From positions 1 through 29,262 of the forward strand of contig CAYOZI010000010.1 of the NCBI GenBank assembly GCA_964408425.1: a stretch of DNA of 29,262 nt, in the 5' to 3' direction. How positions within the stretch are numbered: the first letter of the stretch is position 1; each line of letters opens with the position of its first letter. Below are positions 1 through 6,082 of the stretch, one piece after another. The notes under the pieces are model-generated. The model was not told the origin of the DNA. It searched no databases and saw only the letters and a list, made by a program, of their open reading frames with translations. This DNA is from UBA10210 sp964408425 (GTDB lineage Archaea > Micrarchaeota > Micrarchaeia > Norongarragalinales > Norongarragalinaceae). Made by a program: the position numbers and the translations under genes.

Positions 1-324
1 GCTATTGGGAGAACGTTCGAAGAAGCGTTCAACAAAGCCATTCGTAGCGTGGAAAAGCGTTTTGTAACCCGTTTGCTGCCCTTGGAAGAATTGGCTTTAC
101 CTTCCGACTCTCGTTTCTTCGATTTGCTTGAAGCCCTGAAGAATTACCCTGTGGCTGAAATAGCCAAAACCACCAGCATCAATCCGTGGTTTCTCGAGAA
201 AATAAAGAACATTGCTTTGCTGATTGAAAAAACCAAGACCGGTTTGGACGAGGAAACGCTGGAAAAAGCAAAAAGACTTTCCATTCCCGATTCGGTGTTA
301 AGCAAATTCTCCGGAAGAAGCACC
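1..324 (+). CDS. carB: Carbamoyl-phosphate synthase large subunit, internal fragment at a contig end
   Basis: The reading frame is open from the first base and runs into the N gap. It encodes the end of the first synthetase half and the start of the oligomerization domain (AIGRTFEEAFNKAIRS onward). The gene begins outside the window. The same 108 residues recur just after the gap, at 353-676, with seven substitutions and many silent changes, so this is not the direct 5' continuation of the downstream sequence. The frame also changes across the gap. The simplest reading is two strain variants of one carB joined by scaffolding. A real partial tandem duplication is possible but less likely. Confidence 0.88.
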
Positions 325-334
325 NNNNNNNNNN
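325..334. other. Assembly gap (10 N) inside carB
   Basis: There are ten N residues between two overlapping versions of the same carB segment. The codon phase differs on the two sides, so the gap length is nominal and not a measured ten bases. Confidence 0.97.
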
Positions 335-2281
335 TCTACCGGAGAAACGATGGCTATCGGAAGGACTTTTGAAGAAGCGTTCAACAAAGCCATTCGTTCC
401 GTGGAAAAACGCTTTGTCACGAAATTATTGCCTTTGGAAGAATTGGCTAAACCTTCCGACTCTCGCTTTTTCGATTTGCTTGAAGCCCTGAAGAATTATG
501 AGGTTGAAGATATTTCCAAAACCACCAGCATCAACCCTTGGTTTCTAGAGAAAATAAAGAACATTGCTTTGCTGATTGAAAAAACCAAGACAGGCTTGGA
601 TGAGGAAACGCTGGAAAAAGCAAAGAAACTATCTATTCCGGATTCGGTGTTAAGCAAATTCTCGGGAAGAAGCACTGAAGTCATCCGCTTCATGAAGGAA
701 AAACAGGGGTTGCATCCTGTTTTCAAGATGGTTGACACTTGCGCCGGCGAATTTCCTGCGTTAACGCCTTACTTCTACTCCACTTGCGAAAGCCAAACTG
801 AAATCACGGACAAAGAGCACAAGCGAAAGATAATCATTATTGGAAGCGGTCCGATTCGCATTGGACAAGGAATAGAATTCGACTATTGTACGGTGCATGC
901 GGTACAGGCGTTGAAGGAAGAGGGCTTTGATGCCATAATCATAAACAACAACCCGGAGACGGTTTCAACCGACTTCGACGTTTCTTCTCGTTTGTATTTC
1001 GAACCTTTGACTTTGGAAGACGTTTTGAACGTCGTGAAAGCGGAAGGGCAGGTGGAAGGGGTTGTAGTGCAATTCGGCGGGCAGACTTCCATCAACCTTG
1101 CGATTCCGTTGGCAGAGAACGGGGTGAGAATCTTGGGGACGAGCGTCGAGAACATCGACGTTGCTTCCGACCGGAAGAAGTTCAAGAAACTCATGAAAGA
1201 ACTGCGAATTCCCGTTGTGGAAAGCGGCTTGGCATTCGGAAAGGCTGAAGCTTTGGAAATAGCTTCTTTCGTCGGCTATCCGCTTTTGATTCGTCCTTCG
1301 TACGTTTTGGGGGGCAGGGCTATGCATCTAGTCCACTCCCAGACTGAATTGGAGAGAAAGATCGACGAGGCTATCGACGTTTCGGAAGGGCATCCTCTTT
1401 TGATAGATCATTTTCTTGAAGATGCGGTGGAATTGGACGTGGATATGGTGAGCGACGGGAAGAAAGTTTTCATCGCGGGCATAATGGAGCAGATTGACGA
1501 GGCGGGAATTCATTCCGGAGATAGCGGGTGCGTTATCCCCGCCTATACTATTTCCCCGAAAGCAAGGCAGAAAGTCACCGATTATTCAAAGAAAATAGCT
1601 TTGGCGTTGGAAATCAAAGGACTATGCAACATTCAAATGGCAGTAAAGGGGGACGAGGTTTTCGTGCTGGAAGTGAACCCCAGAGCGTCTCGCACGATTC
1701 CTTTTGTCAGCAAGGCGATCGGCATGCCCATTGCGAAGATAGCGGCGAAAATCCAGGCCGGAGTCATGACCCTCGAAGGTTTTCCCGAAACCGTCATTCC
1801 CTCGCATTTTTGCGTTAAACTTCCCGTGTTTCCGTTCAACCGTTTTCCAGACGTCGATCCGGTCGTGGGGGCGGAAATGAAGTCTACGGGAGAGGTTATG
1901 GGCATTGGAAGCACTTACGACGAAGCGTTCGGAAAGGCCATTTCAGCCGTCGGCTGGAAGTTCGGAAAAACGGTTTTCGTGGGCGATTGCGGAAAGTGGA
2001 GGAAGGTTTTGGTCCAAAAGTTTGCAGATACGGGCTTGAAGGTTTATACCGACGCTTCAAAGGCTTTGGAACAAATCGAGAACGGCGGGGTTTCGTTCGT
2101 AGTGAGCTTCAACAACGACTCCGAATCGGCGATAAGGAAGAAAGCCATCCAATACAGGCTTCCTTGCGTTTACGGGTATTTCATGGCTCTCGAGATTGCC
2201 GACCTCTTGGCTGAAGGAAGGTTTAAGGATTTTGGCGTGATATCTTTGAATGACGTTGTTTTGAACAAAGCGGTGGAATGA
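335..2281 (+). CDS. carB: Carbamoyl-phosphate synthase large subunit, C-terminal two thirds
   Basis: CarB makes carbamoyl phosphate from glutamine-derived ammonia, bicarbonate and two ATP, feeding the pyrimidine and arginine pathways. The frame is already open after the gap (STGET), so the Met at 350 is internal. Counting from that Met, the 643 residues hold the oligomerization domain (about 30-130), the second ATP-grasp synthetase half starting near residue 160 (IIIIGSGPIRIGQGIEFDY, then NNNPETVSTDFD and QFGGQT), and a C-terminal MGS-like allosteric domain from about 530. Full-length CarB is about 1,070 residues, so the first 380 or so lie upstream. The stop is followed within 4 bp by pyrB, which suggests a pyrimidine operon. 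No small subunit CarA is visible here. Confidence 0.95.
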   Translation, partial: STGETMAIGRTFEEAFNKAIRSVEKRFVTKLLPLEELAKPSDSRFFDLLEALKNYEVEDISKTTSINPWFLEKIKNIALLIEKTKTGLDEETLEKAKKLSIPDSVLSKFSGRSTEVIRFMKEKQGLHPVFKMVDTCAGEFPALTPYFYSTCESQTEITDKEHKRKIIIIGSGPIRIGQGIEFDYCTVHAVQALKEEGFDAIIINNNPETVSTDFDVSSRLYFEPLTLEDVLNVVKAEGQVEGVVVQFGGQTSINLAIPLAENGVRILGTSVENIDVASDRKKFKKLMKELRIPVVESGLAFGKAEALEIASFVGYPLLIRPSYVLGGRAMHLVHSQTELERKIDEAIDVSEGHPLLIDHFLEDAVELDVDMVSDGKKVFIAGIMEQIDEAGIHSGDSGCVIPAYTISPKARQKVTDYSKKIALALEIKGLCNIQMAVKGDEVFVLEVNPRASRTIPFVSKAIGMPIAKIAAKIQAGVMTLEGFPETVIPSHFCVKLPVFPFNRFPDVDPVVGAEMKSTGEVMGIGSTYDEAFGKAISAVGWKFGKTVFVGDCGKWRKVLVQKFADTGLKVYTDASKALEQIENGGVSFVVSFNNDSESAIRKKAIQYRLPCVYGYFMALEIADLLAEGRFKDFGVISLNDVVLNKAVE

Positions 2282-2284
2282 AAA

Positions 2285-3112
2285 ATGGGCGTAATGAAGG
2301 GAAGGGATTTCGTTACAACGCGCGGCTTGCAGAAGAAGGAGATAGAATCGTTATGCAAGACTGCCGACGAAATGCTTTCGGTCTTGAAGAAAAACGAGAC
2401 TCTTGATGTTTTGAAGGGGAAAACAGTCATAAATTTATTTTTCAGCCCTTCCTTGAGGACGAATTCCTTCTTTCTCTCTGCTGCCAATCACTTGCACGCC
2501 AGCGTCATAAATTACGGGCATCTTGACTCTGCCGAGTTGTTCAAGGAAGAAACGCTGTTTCACGCCAGCCGCATCATGAGCGTGGTTGGAGACGTTATAG
2601 TCATCCGCCATCCGAAAGACGGGAGCGCGGCTTTGGCTGCGGAAGCGTCTTCCATTCCGGTTATCAACGCCGGAGACGGGGGAAACCAGCACCCTACGAC
2701 CGCATTGTCGTATTTCTTCGAATTGTGGAGGAAGAAAAAACTGGGCGGGGAGATTGCCCTGGTGGGAAACTTGAGGGACAGCCGGACCGTCCATTCCCTG
2801 TTGCCCTTGCTTTCACACTACGACGTTTCGATCGATTTGGTTTCACCGCAGGACCAGAAGCTTCCTTCCTCGATGCTGAACGAACTGCGGGATTCCGTGA
2901 AAATAAGGGAATCGTCTTCCTTCAACCCGGCCGGCAAAACGGCGGTTTACGCCACGCGGCTGCAAAAGATAGTTTCCACCCCCGAGCTTTTGGCTTTGCC
3001 CAAGGAAGTCTTGCTTTTGAGGAAGAGAAGGTCGGACGAGGAGATTACCGAATATGCGTACAACTCGATTGCAGTCAGGATGGCGATTTTGAAGGAGATA
3101 CTGGGCGATTGA
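2285..3112 (+). CDS. pyrB: Aspartate carbamoyltransferase catalytic subunit, divergent
   Basis: ATCase joins carbamoyl phosphate and aspartate to give carbamoyl aspartate. Position between carB and pyrI and overall alignment support this call. Conserved elements are SxRT (S56, R58, T59), K87 in the ETL loop, RHP (108-110), NAGDGxNQHPT, R167 in SRTVHS and R225 in TRLQK. It is unusual in several ways. The STRTR motif reads SLRTN, the Gln after HPT is Thr (T139), the aspartate-binding 240s loop is shortened by roughly 20 residues, and the HPLPR motif is replaced by LLRKRR. Length is 275 residues against about 305 usually. It may be a fast-evolving true ATCase or one with altered kinetics. The start at 2285 is 4 bp after the carB stop. 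Confidence 0.85.
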   Translation: MGVMKGRDFVTTRGLQKKEIESLCKTADEMLSVLKKNETLDVLKGKTVINLFFSPSLRTNSFFLSAANHLHASVINYGHLDSAELFKEETLFHASRIMSVVGDVIVIRHPKDGSAALAAEASSIPVINAGDGGNQHPTTALSYFFELWRKKKLGGEIALVGNLRDSRTVHSLLPLLSHYDVSIDLVSPQDQKLPSSMLNELRDSVKIRESSSFNPAGKTAVYATRLQKIVSTPELLALPKEVLLLRKRRSDEEITEYAYNSIAVRMAILKEILGD

Positions 3113-3115
3113 ACT

Positions 3116-3580
3116 ATGGATGGGGAAAAGAAAGGCGAGTTTTTGAAGGCCCGCAAGATAGAAAGCGGGACCGTGATAGACCACATTCCGGCCGGAAAAA
3201 GCTTCCGGGTGTTGGGAATACTGGGCGTTGGCGAGGATTTTCCGGGCACGATAACGCTTTTGACCAACGTAGCGAGCTCGAAGTACGGGCTGAAAGACGT
3301 TTTGAAGATCGAAGGCAAGGGATTTCCGAAAGCGGTACTGCAAAAACTGGCCGTATTGTCTCCTTACATTACGATCGACGTGGTGAAGGATTACAAGATC
3401 GTCGAGAAATTCAGGGTCTCCCTTCCCGACGAGATTACTGATTCGATCGGCAAATGCCCGAACGAGAATTGCATCAGCAACTCCGAAAACCGGTTCAAGT
3501 TCCGCGTCGAAGAGCGGGATCCGGTGAAACTGAGATGCGCCTACTGCGAACAGGTTTTCAGCGAAAAGCAATTGCTTTGA
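3116..3580 (+). CDS. pyrI: Aspartate carbamoyltransferase regulatory subunit
   Basis: PyrI binds nucleotide effectors and zinc and holds catalytic trimers together in the ATCase holoenzyme. The protein is 154 residues, the usual length. The allosteric domain starts with the family hallmark GTVIDHI (residues 18-24) and includes the KDVLKIEG segment. The C-terminal zinc domain has four cysteines, C114 and C119 (CPNENC) and C141 and C144 (CAYC). It begins 3 bp after the pyrB stop, so the two are almost certainly co-transcribed. The zinc and nucleotide sites look intact even though the partner PyrB is unusual. Confidence 0.96.
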   Translation: MDGEKKGEFLKARKIESGTVIDHIPAGKSFRVLGILGVGEDFPGTITLLTNVASSKYGLKDVLKIEGKGFPKAVLQKLAVLSPYITIDVVKDYKIVEKFRVSLPDEITDSIGKCPNENCISNSENRFKFRVEERDPVKLRCAYCEQVFSEKQLL

Positions 3581-3581
3581 A

Positions 3582-3890
3582 ATGTCTTTCACCCGCTTCC
3601 AGATGCTGGTTTTCGCCGCCTGCTCTAAAATTCCCAGGGGCAAAGTGTCTACTTACGCTGAAATAGCGAAAGCAGTGGGAAATCCGAACGCCGCCAGGGC
3701 TGTGGGCAATGCTTTGAACAAAAACCCTTACGAAGGGGTTCCGTGCCACCGAGTGGTGAATAGCAACGGTTCGCTCGGAGGGTTTGCGCACGGTCCGGAA
3801 GCGAAGGCGTTGAAACTGGCAAAGGAAAGAGTTGCGGTGGAGAAAGGGCGAGTGAAGGATTTTACCGCCAAATTTCACAGGTTGCGTTGA
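3582..3890 (+). CDS. ogt: Methylated-DNA--protein-cysteine methyltransferase, catalytic domain only
   Basis: This suicide enzyme transfers alkyl groups from O6-alkylguanine to its own cysteine. The 102 residues cover just the conserved DNA-binding and catalytic domain: IPRGKVSTYAEIA, the helix-turn-helix with the Arg finger (AARAVGNAL), and the active-site PCHRVV with C55, then GSLGGFAHG. Since Cys is present, it is not an alkyltransferase-like protein, which carries Trp there. The N-terminal domain found in typical 150-175 residue Ogt proteins is absent. It starts one base after the pyrI stop, so it is probably the last gene of the pyr operon. Its 3' end overlaps the convergent metalloprotease gene by 16 bp. 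Confidence 0.93.
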   Translation: MSFTRFQMLVFAACSKIPRGKVSTYAEIAKAVGNPNAARAVGNALNKNPYEGVPCHRVVNSNGSLGGFAHGPEAKALKLAKERVAVEKGRVKDFTAKFHRLR

Positions 3891-4576
3891 ATCCACTGTT
3901 CGGCTTTGTCGGCTAAAACGAATTTTTTCTCGTCATCGCGAAATTCCTTAGGATGGACGGTTCTCCGCATGCTTTCGCCGCGCTGAAAGAGGACTTTATG
4001 CTTGCAATGAAGCAGTTCGTGGTAAACCACGTACTCCACGACAAAACGCGGAACCATTTCACCGTCCAACGCGTTTGAAATTGCGATCGAATTGAATGCA
4101 CCGTCATGAAAACCCAGAACCCTTTTGCTTTCCCCCTCAGTCCACCCTATCGAAGGCCGCGGAGTCAATTCACCGAGAATATCTCCGTACCTTGTGAATA
4201 AGCTTTCCCGGATTGCGAGCAGGTCGTGTGCTTCCCCGAGAGATTCCCTTTCGGTTTTCCTCCCGCGCAATTTTCTCAGCGAGTCGTGGAATGAACTCGT
4301 CGTTTCCCTGGTGGAAAATTCCTTGTACGCCTTTGTGTAAGCATTGTCTATTTTCTTTTTGAACAAGCCGCCCAGCAAAGTTAACGCCAAACCTACCAGC
4401 ACTTCCCTTTCCGCGTTCTCGAAACCGTCGCTTACTCGCGCAATAATCTTTCCTTCCTTCAATTCCGCCCTTGCTTTCAATCCCGCGTACTTTTTGAATT
4501 CGGCTTTCACGAAAAAACTTTTTCCCAACAGCGATTGGGCCGAGTTGAACGCTTCCCTCAGCCTTTCGTTTTCCAT
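3875..4576 (-). CDS. SprT-like zinc metalloprotease domain protein
   Basis: The 233-residue protein carries a zincin signature, YHELLHCKH (HELLH at 186-190). A downstream TVHPKEF has H208 as a plausible third zinc ligand, as in SprT/YgjP-like families. The N-terminal two thirds are charged and helical and I do not recognise them. Around residues 58-75 there is a hydrophobic stretch (VLVGLALTLLGGLF), too short and isolated to call a transmembrane helix. Its substrate is unknown. It is convergent with ogt and stands alone on this strand. Confidence 0.75.
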   Translation of the reverse strand: MENERLREAFNSAQSLLGKSFFVKAEFKKYAGLKARAELKEGKIIARVSDGFENAEREVLVGLALTLLGGLFKKKIDNAYTKAYKEFSTRETTSSFHDSLRKLRGRKTERESLGEAHDLLAIRESLFTRYGDILGELTPRPSIGWTEGESKRVLGFHDGAFNSIAISNALDGEMVPRFVVEYVVYHELLHCKHKVLFQRGESMRRTVHPKEFRDDEKKFVLADKAEQWIQRNL

Positions 4577-4635
4577 TTTACAACAACGCTTTATTTTTCC
4601 GCCAAAAAACTTTCCTTAAACTTTTTTTACATATG

Positions 4636-4685
4636 TTTAAATACTGATTTCGGTTGATAAGTTCAAAAAAAATAAAGGCGGGTGA
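4636..4685 (+). promoter_or_regulatory. Archaeal promoter and Shine-Dalgarno site for the mini-ORF at 4693
   Basis: A TATA box TTTAAATA lies at 4636-4643, so transcription would start near 4665. GGTGA at 4681-4685 is a perfect complement to the archaeal 16S 3' end and sits 7 nt before the ATG at 4693. Both elements are better than those of most genes in this window. Confidence 0.6.
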
Positions 4686-4692
4686 CTAACCT

Positions 4693-4722
4693 ATGGCAAA
4701 GAGAAGGCGCAGACGCAAATAA
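4693..4722 (+). CDS. Putative 9-residue Arg/Lys-rich peptide
   Basis: The ORF reads MAKRRRRRK then TAA. It has an ideal ribosome binding site (GGTGA, 7 nt spacing), a TATA box 50 bp upstream and a terminator-like hairpin directly after the stop, so it forms a complete, isolated transcription unit of roughly 90 nt. The five Arg use three different codons (AGA, AGG, CGC), which argues against a simple nucleotide repeat. It is far shorter than ribosomal protein L41e (about 25 residues), the closest thing it calls to mind. It could be a nucleic-acid-binding micropeptide, a leader peptide, or just the start of a small RNA. No function is assigned. Confidence 0.45.
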   Translation: MAKRRRRRK

Positions 4723-4723
4723 G

Positions 4724-4755
4724 TTTGATTGAAATATCAATCAAAAATATTTTTC
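4724..4755 (+). terminator. Hairpin plus T-rich tail after the mini-ORF
   Basis: TTTGATTG (4724-4731) pairs with CAATCAAA (4738-4745) across a 6-nt loop, followed by a run of T residues. It begins one base after the mini-ORF stop codon. Further T tracts follow to about 4790. Confidence 0.6.
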
Positions 4756-4803
4756 CTTGATTTTTTCGTTCTTTTTTTCTGCTTTTTCTTCATTAAAATT
4801 AAT

Positions 4804-4908
4804 CTATCCGTAGAGAATTTCATCTATCTCTCTGCTTAAGTTTTCCGTGCCTTTGCCAAGCTCGACCGGTTTTACCAGTCTCAAGCCTCTTTTTCTTTTG
4901 CGCTTCAA
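4804..4908 (-). CDS. Possible 34-residue basic/acidic small protein downstream of the Doc-like gene
   Basis: A TTG-initiated frame 22 bp after the stop of the 73-residue ORF encodes a protein with a KRKRKRG N-terminus and an acidic amphipathic C-terminus (ENLSREIDEILYG). This basic-then-acidic layout is like that of short antitoxins, but I do not recognise the family. There is no convincing ribosome binding site. It may be the third gene of the Doc-like operon, or noise. Confidence 0.3.
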   Translation of the reverse strand: MKRKRKRGLRLVKPVELGKGTENLSREIDEILYG

Positions 4909-4930
4909 GCTAACCGCCAGTGCATAACTT

Positions 4931-5152
4931 TTACGAAAGTTTTTCCAAAACTTTTTTGTCTATCTCCAAAAGAGCGTCGATAATGTTTCCAATAGTCTTG
5001 GAATCCGCATTCTTGAATTTAACGCCCTTGTTTTTCGATTTTTTGTCCACTAGAACCGCCTTGAACAAAAAAACGTTTTGAGGGTTATTAACCGCCTCGT
5101 TGTTAGGCACTACGCCCTTTTTCTTAAAGGCTGCAGCCTCTTCCGAATCCAT
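4931..5152 (-). CDS. Small hypothetical protein overlapping the Doc-like gene
   Basis: This is a 73-residue, lysine-rich soluble protein with no recognised domain. Its C-terminal half (SKTIGNIIDALLEIDKKVLEKL) should form amphipathic helix. Its start lies inside the 3' end of the Doc-like gene (43 bp overlap), which indicates translational coupling. Small partner genes beside Doc/Fic toxins are often antitoxins, but classical Phd is encoded upstream of Doc and this has no Phd-like N-terminus, nor the [S/T]xxxE[G/N] inhibitory motif of VbhA-type antitoxins. Antitoxin is therefore only a hypothesis. Confidence 0.5.
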   Translation of the reverse strand: MDSEEAAAFKKKGVVPNNEAVNNPQNVFLFKAVLVDKKSKNKGVKFKNADSKTIGNIIDALLEIDKKVLEKLS

Positions 5153-5643
5153 TCTATCGCCTCCTCCTCGCTTATCCGCCCTTCGCTTGTTTTAATGCAG
5201 AATGCAACCGCATCTTCAACCTCGTATTTCAAGTTAAAACCGTTGAGAATCAAAAACAGCCTTGCTGCTTCGAACGCCGTTCTCTTATTACCGTCCACGA
5301 ACGGATGCCTTGAAATTATGAACTGCATTAGCCTGCCGGCCTTGCCTGCAATGTTCGCGTCCAAACTTTTAGCCGAGTACTTGGTGTCAAGAAGATAATC
5401 CGAAGCGAATTCTATTGCACCGTAGTTTATGATTCCCCGTTCGCCGCCGAATTTCTTTAGGATCCTCTCGTGAATCTCGTTGACGTCCCTAGCTGTCAGG
5501 TAATTGGTTGTTTTTTCGTAAGCCACTCCGCTTTTGCCCAGGTATTTTATTACCTTCTGCACTACTCGCTTTCCAAAACGGGCGTTTTCAACCAAATAAA
5601 AATACTCGTGCCCCTTGACTTTCTTGCTCCTAATAAATGCCAT
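5110..5643 (-). CDS. Doc/Fic-family protein with a transposase-like N-terminal module
   Basis: The Fic core motif HPFVDGNKR (residues 113-121, counting from the Met at 5643) is the Doc form: it has NKR and lacks the second Gly/Arg of AMPylating Fic proteins (GNGRxxR). Doc enzymes phosphorylate elongation factor Tu, so a toxin or protein-modifying role is likely. The first 40 residues (KGHEYFYLVEN, then QKVIKYLGK) resemble the N-terminal module of IS4/IS1634-type transposases. A TATA-like element at 5666-5672 sits about 23 bp before the Met at 5643, fitting a leaderless transcript, so I prefer that start to the Met at 5667. The protein is 177 residues. Two small ORFs follow in the same direction. 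Confidence 0.8.
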   Translation of the reverse strand: MAFIRSKKVKGHEYFYLVENARFGKRVVQKVIKYLGKSGVAYEKTTNYLTARDVNEIHERILKKFGGERGIINYGAIEFASDYLLDTKYSAKSLDANIAGKAGRLMQFIISRHPFVDGNKRTAFEAARLFLILNGFNLKYEVEDAVAFCIKTSEGRISEEEAIEWIRKRLQPLRKRA

Positions 5644-5687
5644 AAGAGACGCAGAAAACCCCCGCATATAAACTCGAGCGGACCCCC

Positions 5688-5700
5688 TTGCCGGTGGCTT
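5688..5700 (+). repeat. Copy of the motif TTGCCGGTGGCTT
   Basis: The 12-mer TTGCCGGTGGCT occurs here and twice more near the right end of the window (29161 and 29178). Here it lies between the TATA boxes of the Doc-like gene and of the RNase P RNA gene. A 12-mer present three times in 29 kb is not expected by chance. Confidence 0.55.
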
Positions 5701-5743
5701 TTTTTAAATGCTTATTAACGCGCTTTTCCAATACTGTACTATA

Positions 5744-6029
5744 GGGTGTTGGGTGCGCGACTGTCGGTAGCTTTTTCTGCATTAAGGAAAGCGGCTGAGG
5801 AAGTTCCGCTCACCCGCCTGCAAGAGATTGCGGGCAAAGGCATTCGTGCCCTCGCTTTAGGCGAGAGTCGGGAATAGAAACGATACCGTTTCGCGTAAAG
5901 GATGACTCGAATAAGACGTTTCGCGAAAGGCGGTTGAAACGAGCCTGACTAAAGTCGGTGCAAGCCCCGTTTGCCGGGCGCTTAGACGGATGTCGCGAGC
6001 AACAGAAAGCGGACTACGGCCCGACACCC
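5744..6029 (+). ncRNA. rnpB: RNase P RNA, archaeal type A-like
   Basis: This is the catalytic RNA of RNase P, which trims tRNA 5' leaders. The ends form a 10-bp P1 helix: GGGTGTTGGG (5744-5753) pairs with CCCGACACCC (6020-6029) with one wobble. The conserved core is visible as GAGGAAGTTCCGCTC near 5797 (CR-I) and ACAGAAAGCGGACTACGG near 6002 (CR-V). GCAAGCCCCG near 5961 is another conserved segment. AT-rich TATA-like sequence lies at 5700-5718. The length of about 286 nt suits an archaeal RNase P RNA. There is no protein-coding gene in the stretch 5644-6082. Confidence 0.93.
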
Positions 6030-6082
6030 TTTCCCACTATTTTTCAATCGTTTTTTAATTCAAGCGGGGGTTAATTACAATC

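Larger units (their letters stand above)
1..676 (+). repeat. Diverged direct repeat of a carB segment (1-324 and 353-676)
   Basis: Positions 1-324 align without indels to 353-676, an offset of 352. The encoded proteins differ at seven of 108 residues, clustered near the middle (YPVAEIAK versus YEVEDISK), and there are many third-position changes. This is strain-level divergence. The ten-N gap lies between the copies, so the repeat most likely reflects unresolved strain variation in the assembly. Confidence 0.9.

Noticed and set aside
1..676. True tandem duplication inside carB
   Set aside because: The gap lies exactly between the copies, the frame breaks, and the divergence is strain-like. 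Assembly is the simpler explanation, though long reads would settle it.
2843..3643. 266-codon minus-strand frame across pyrB, pyrI and ogt
   Set aside because: All three plus-strand genes are recognised families. The antisense frame has no domain.
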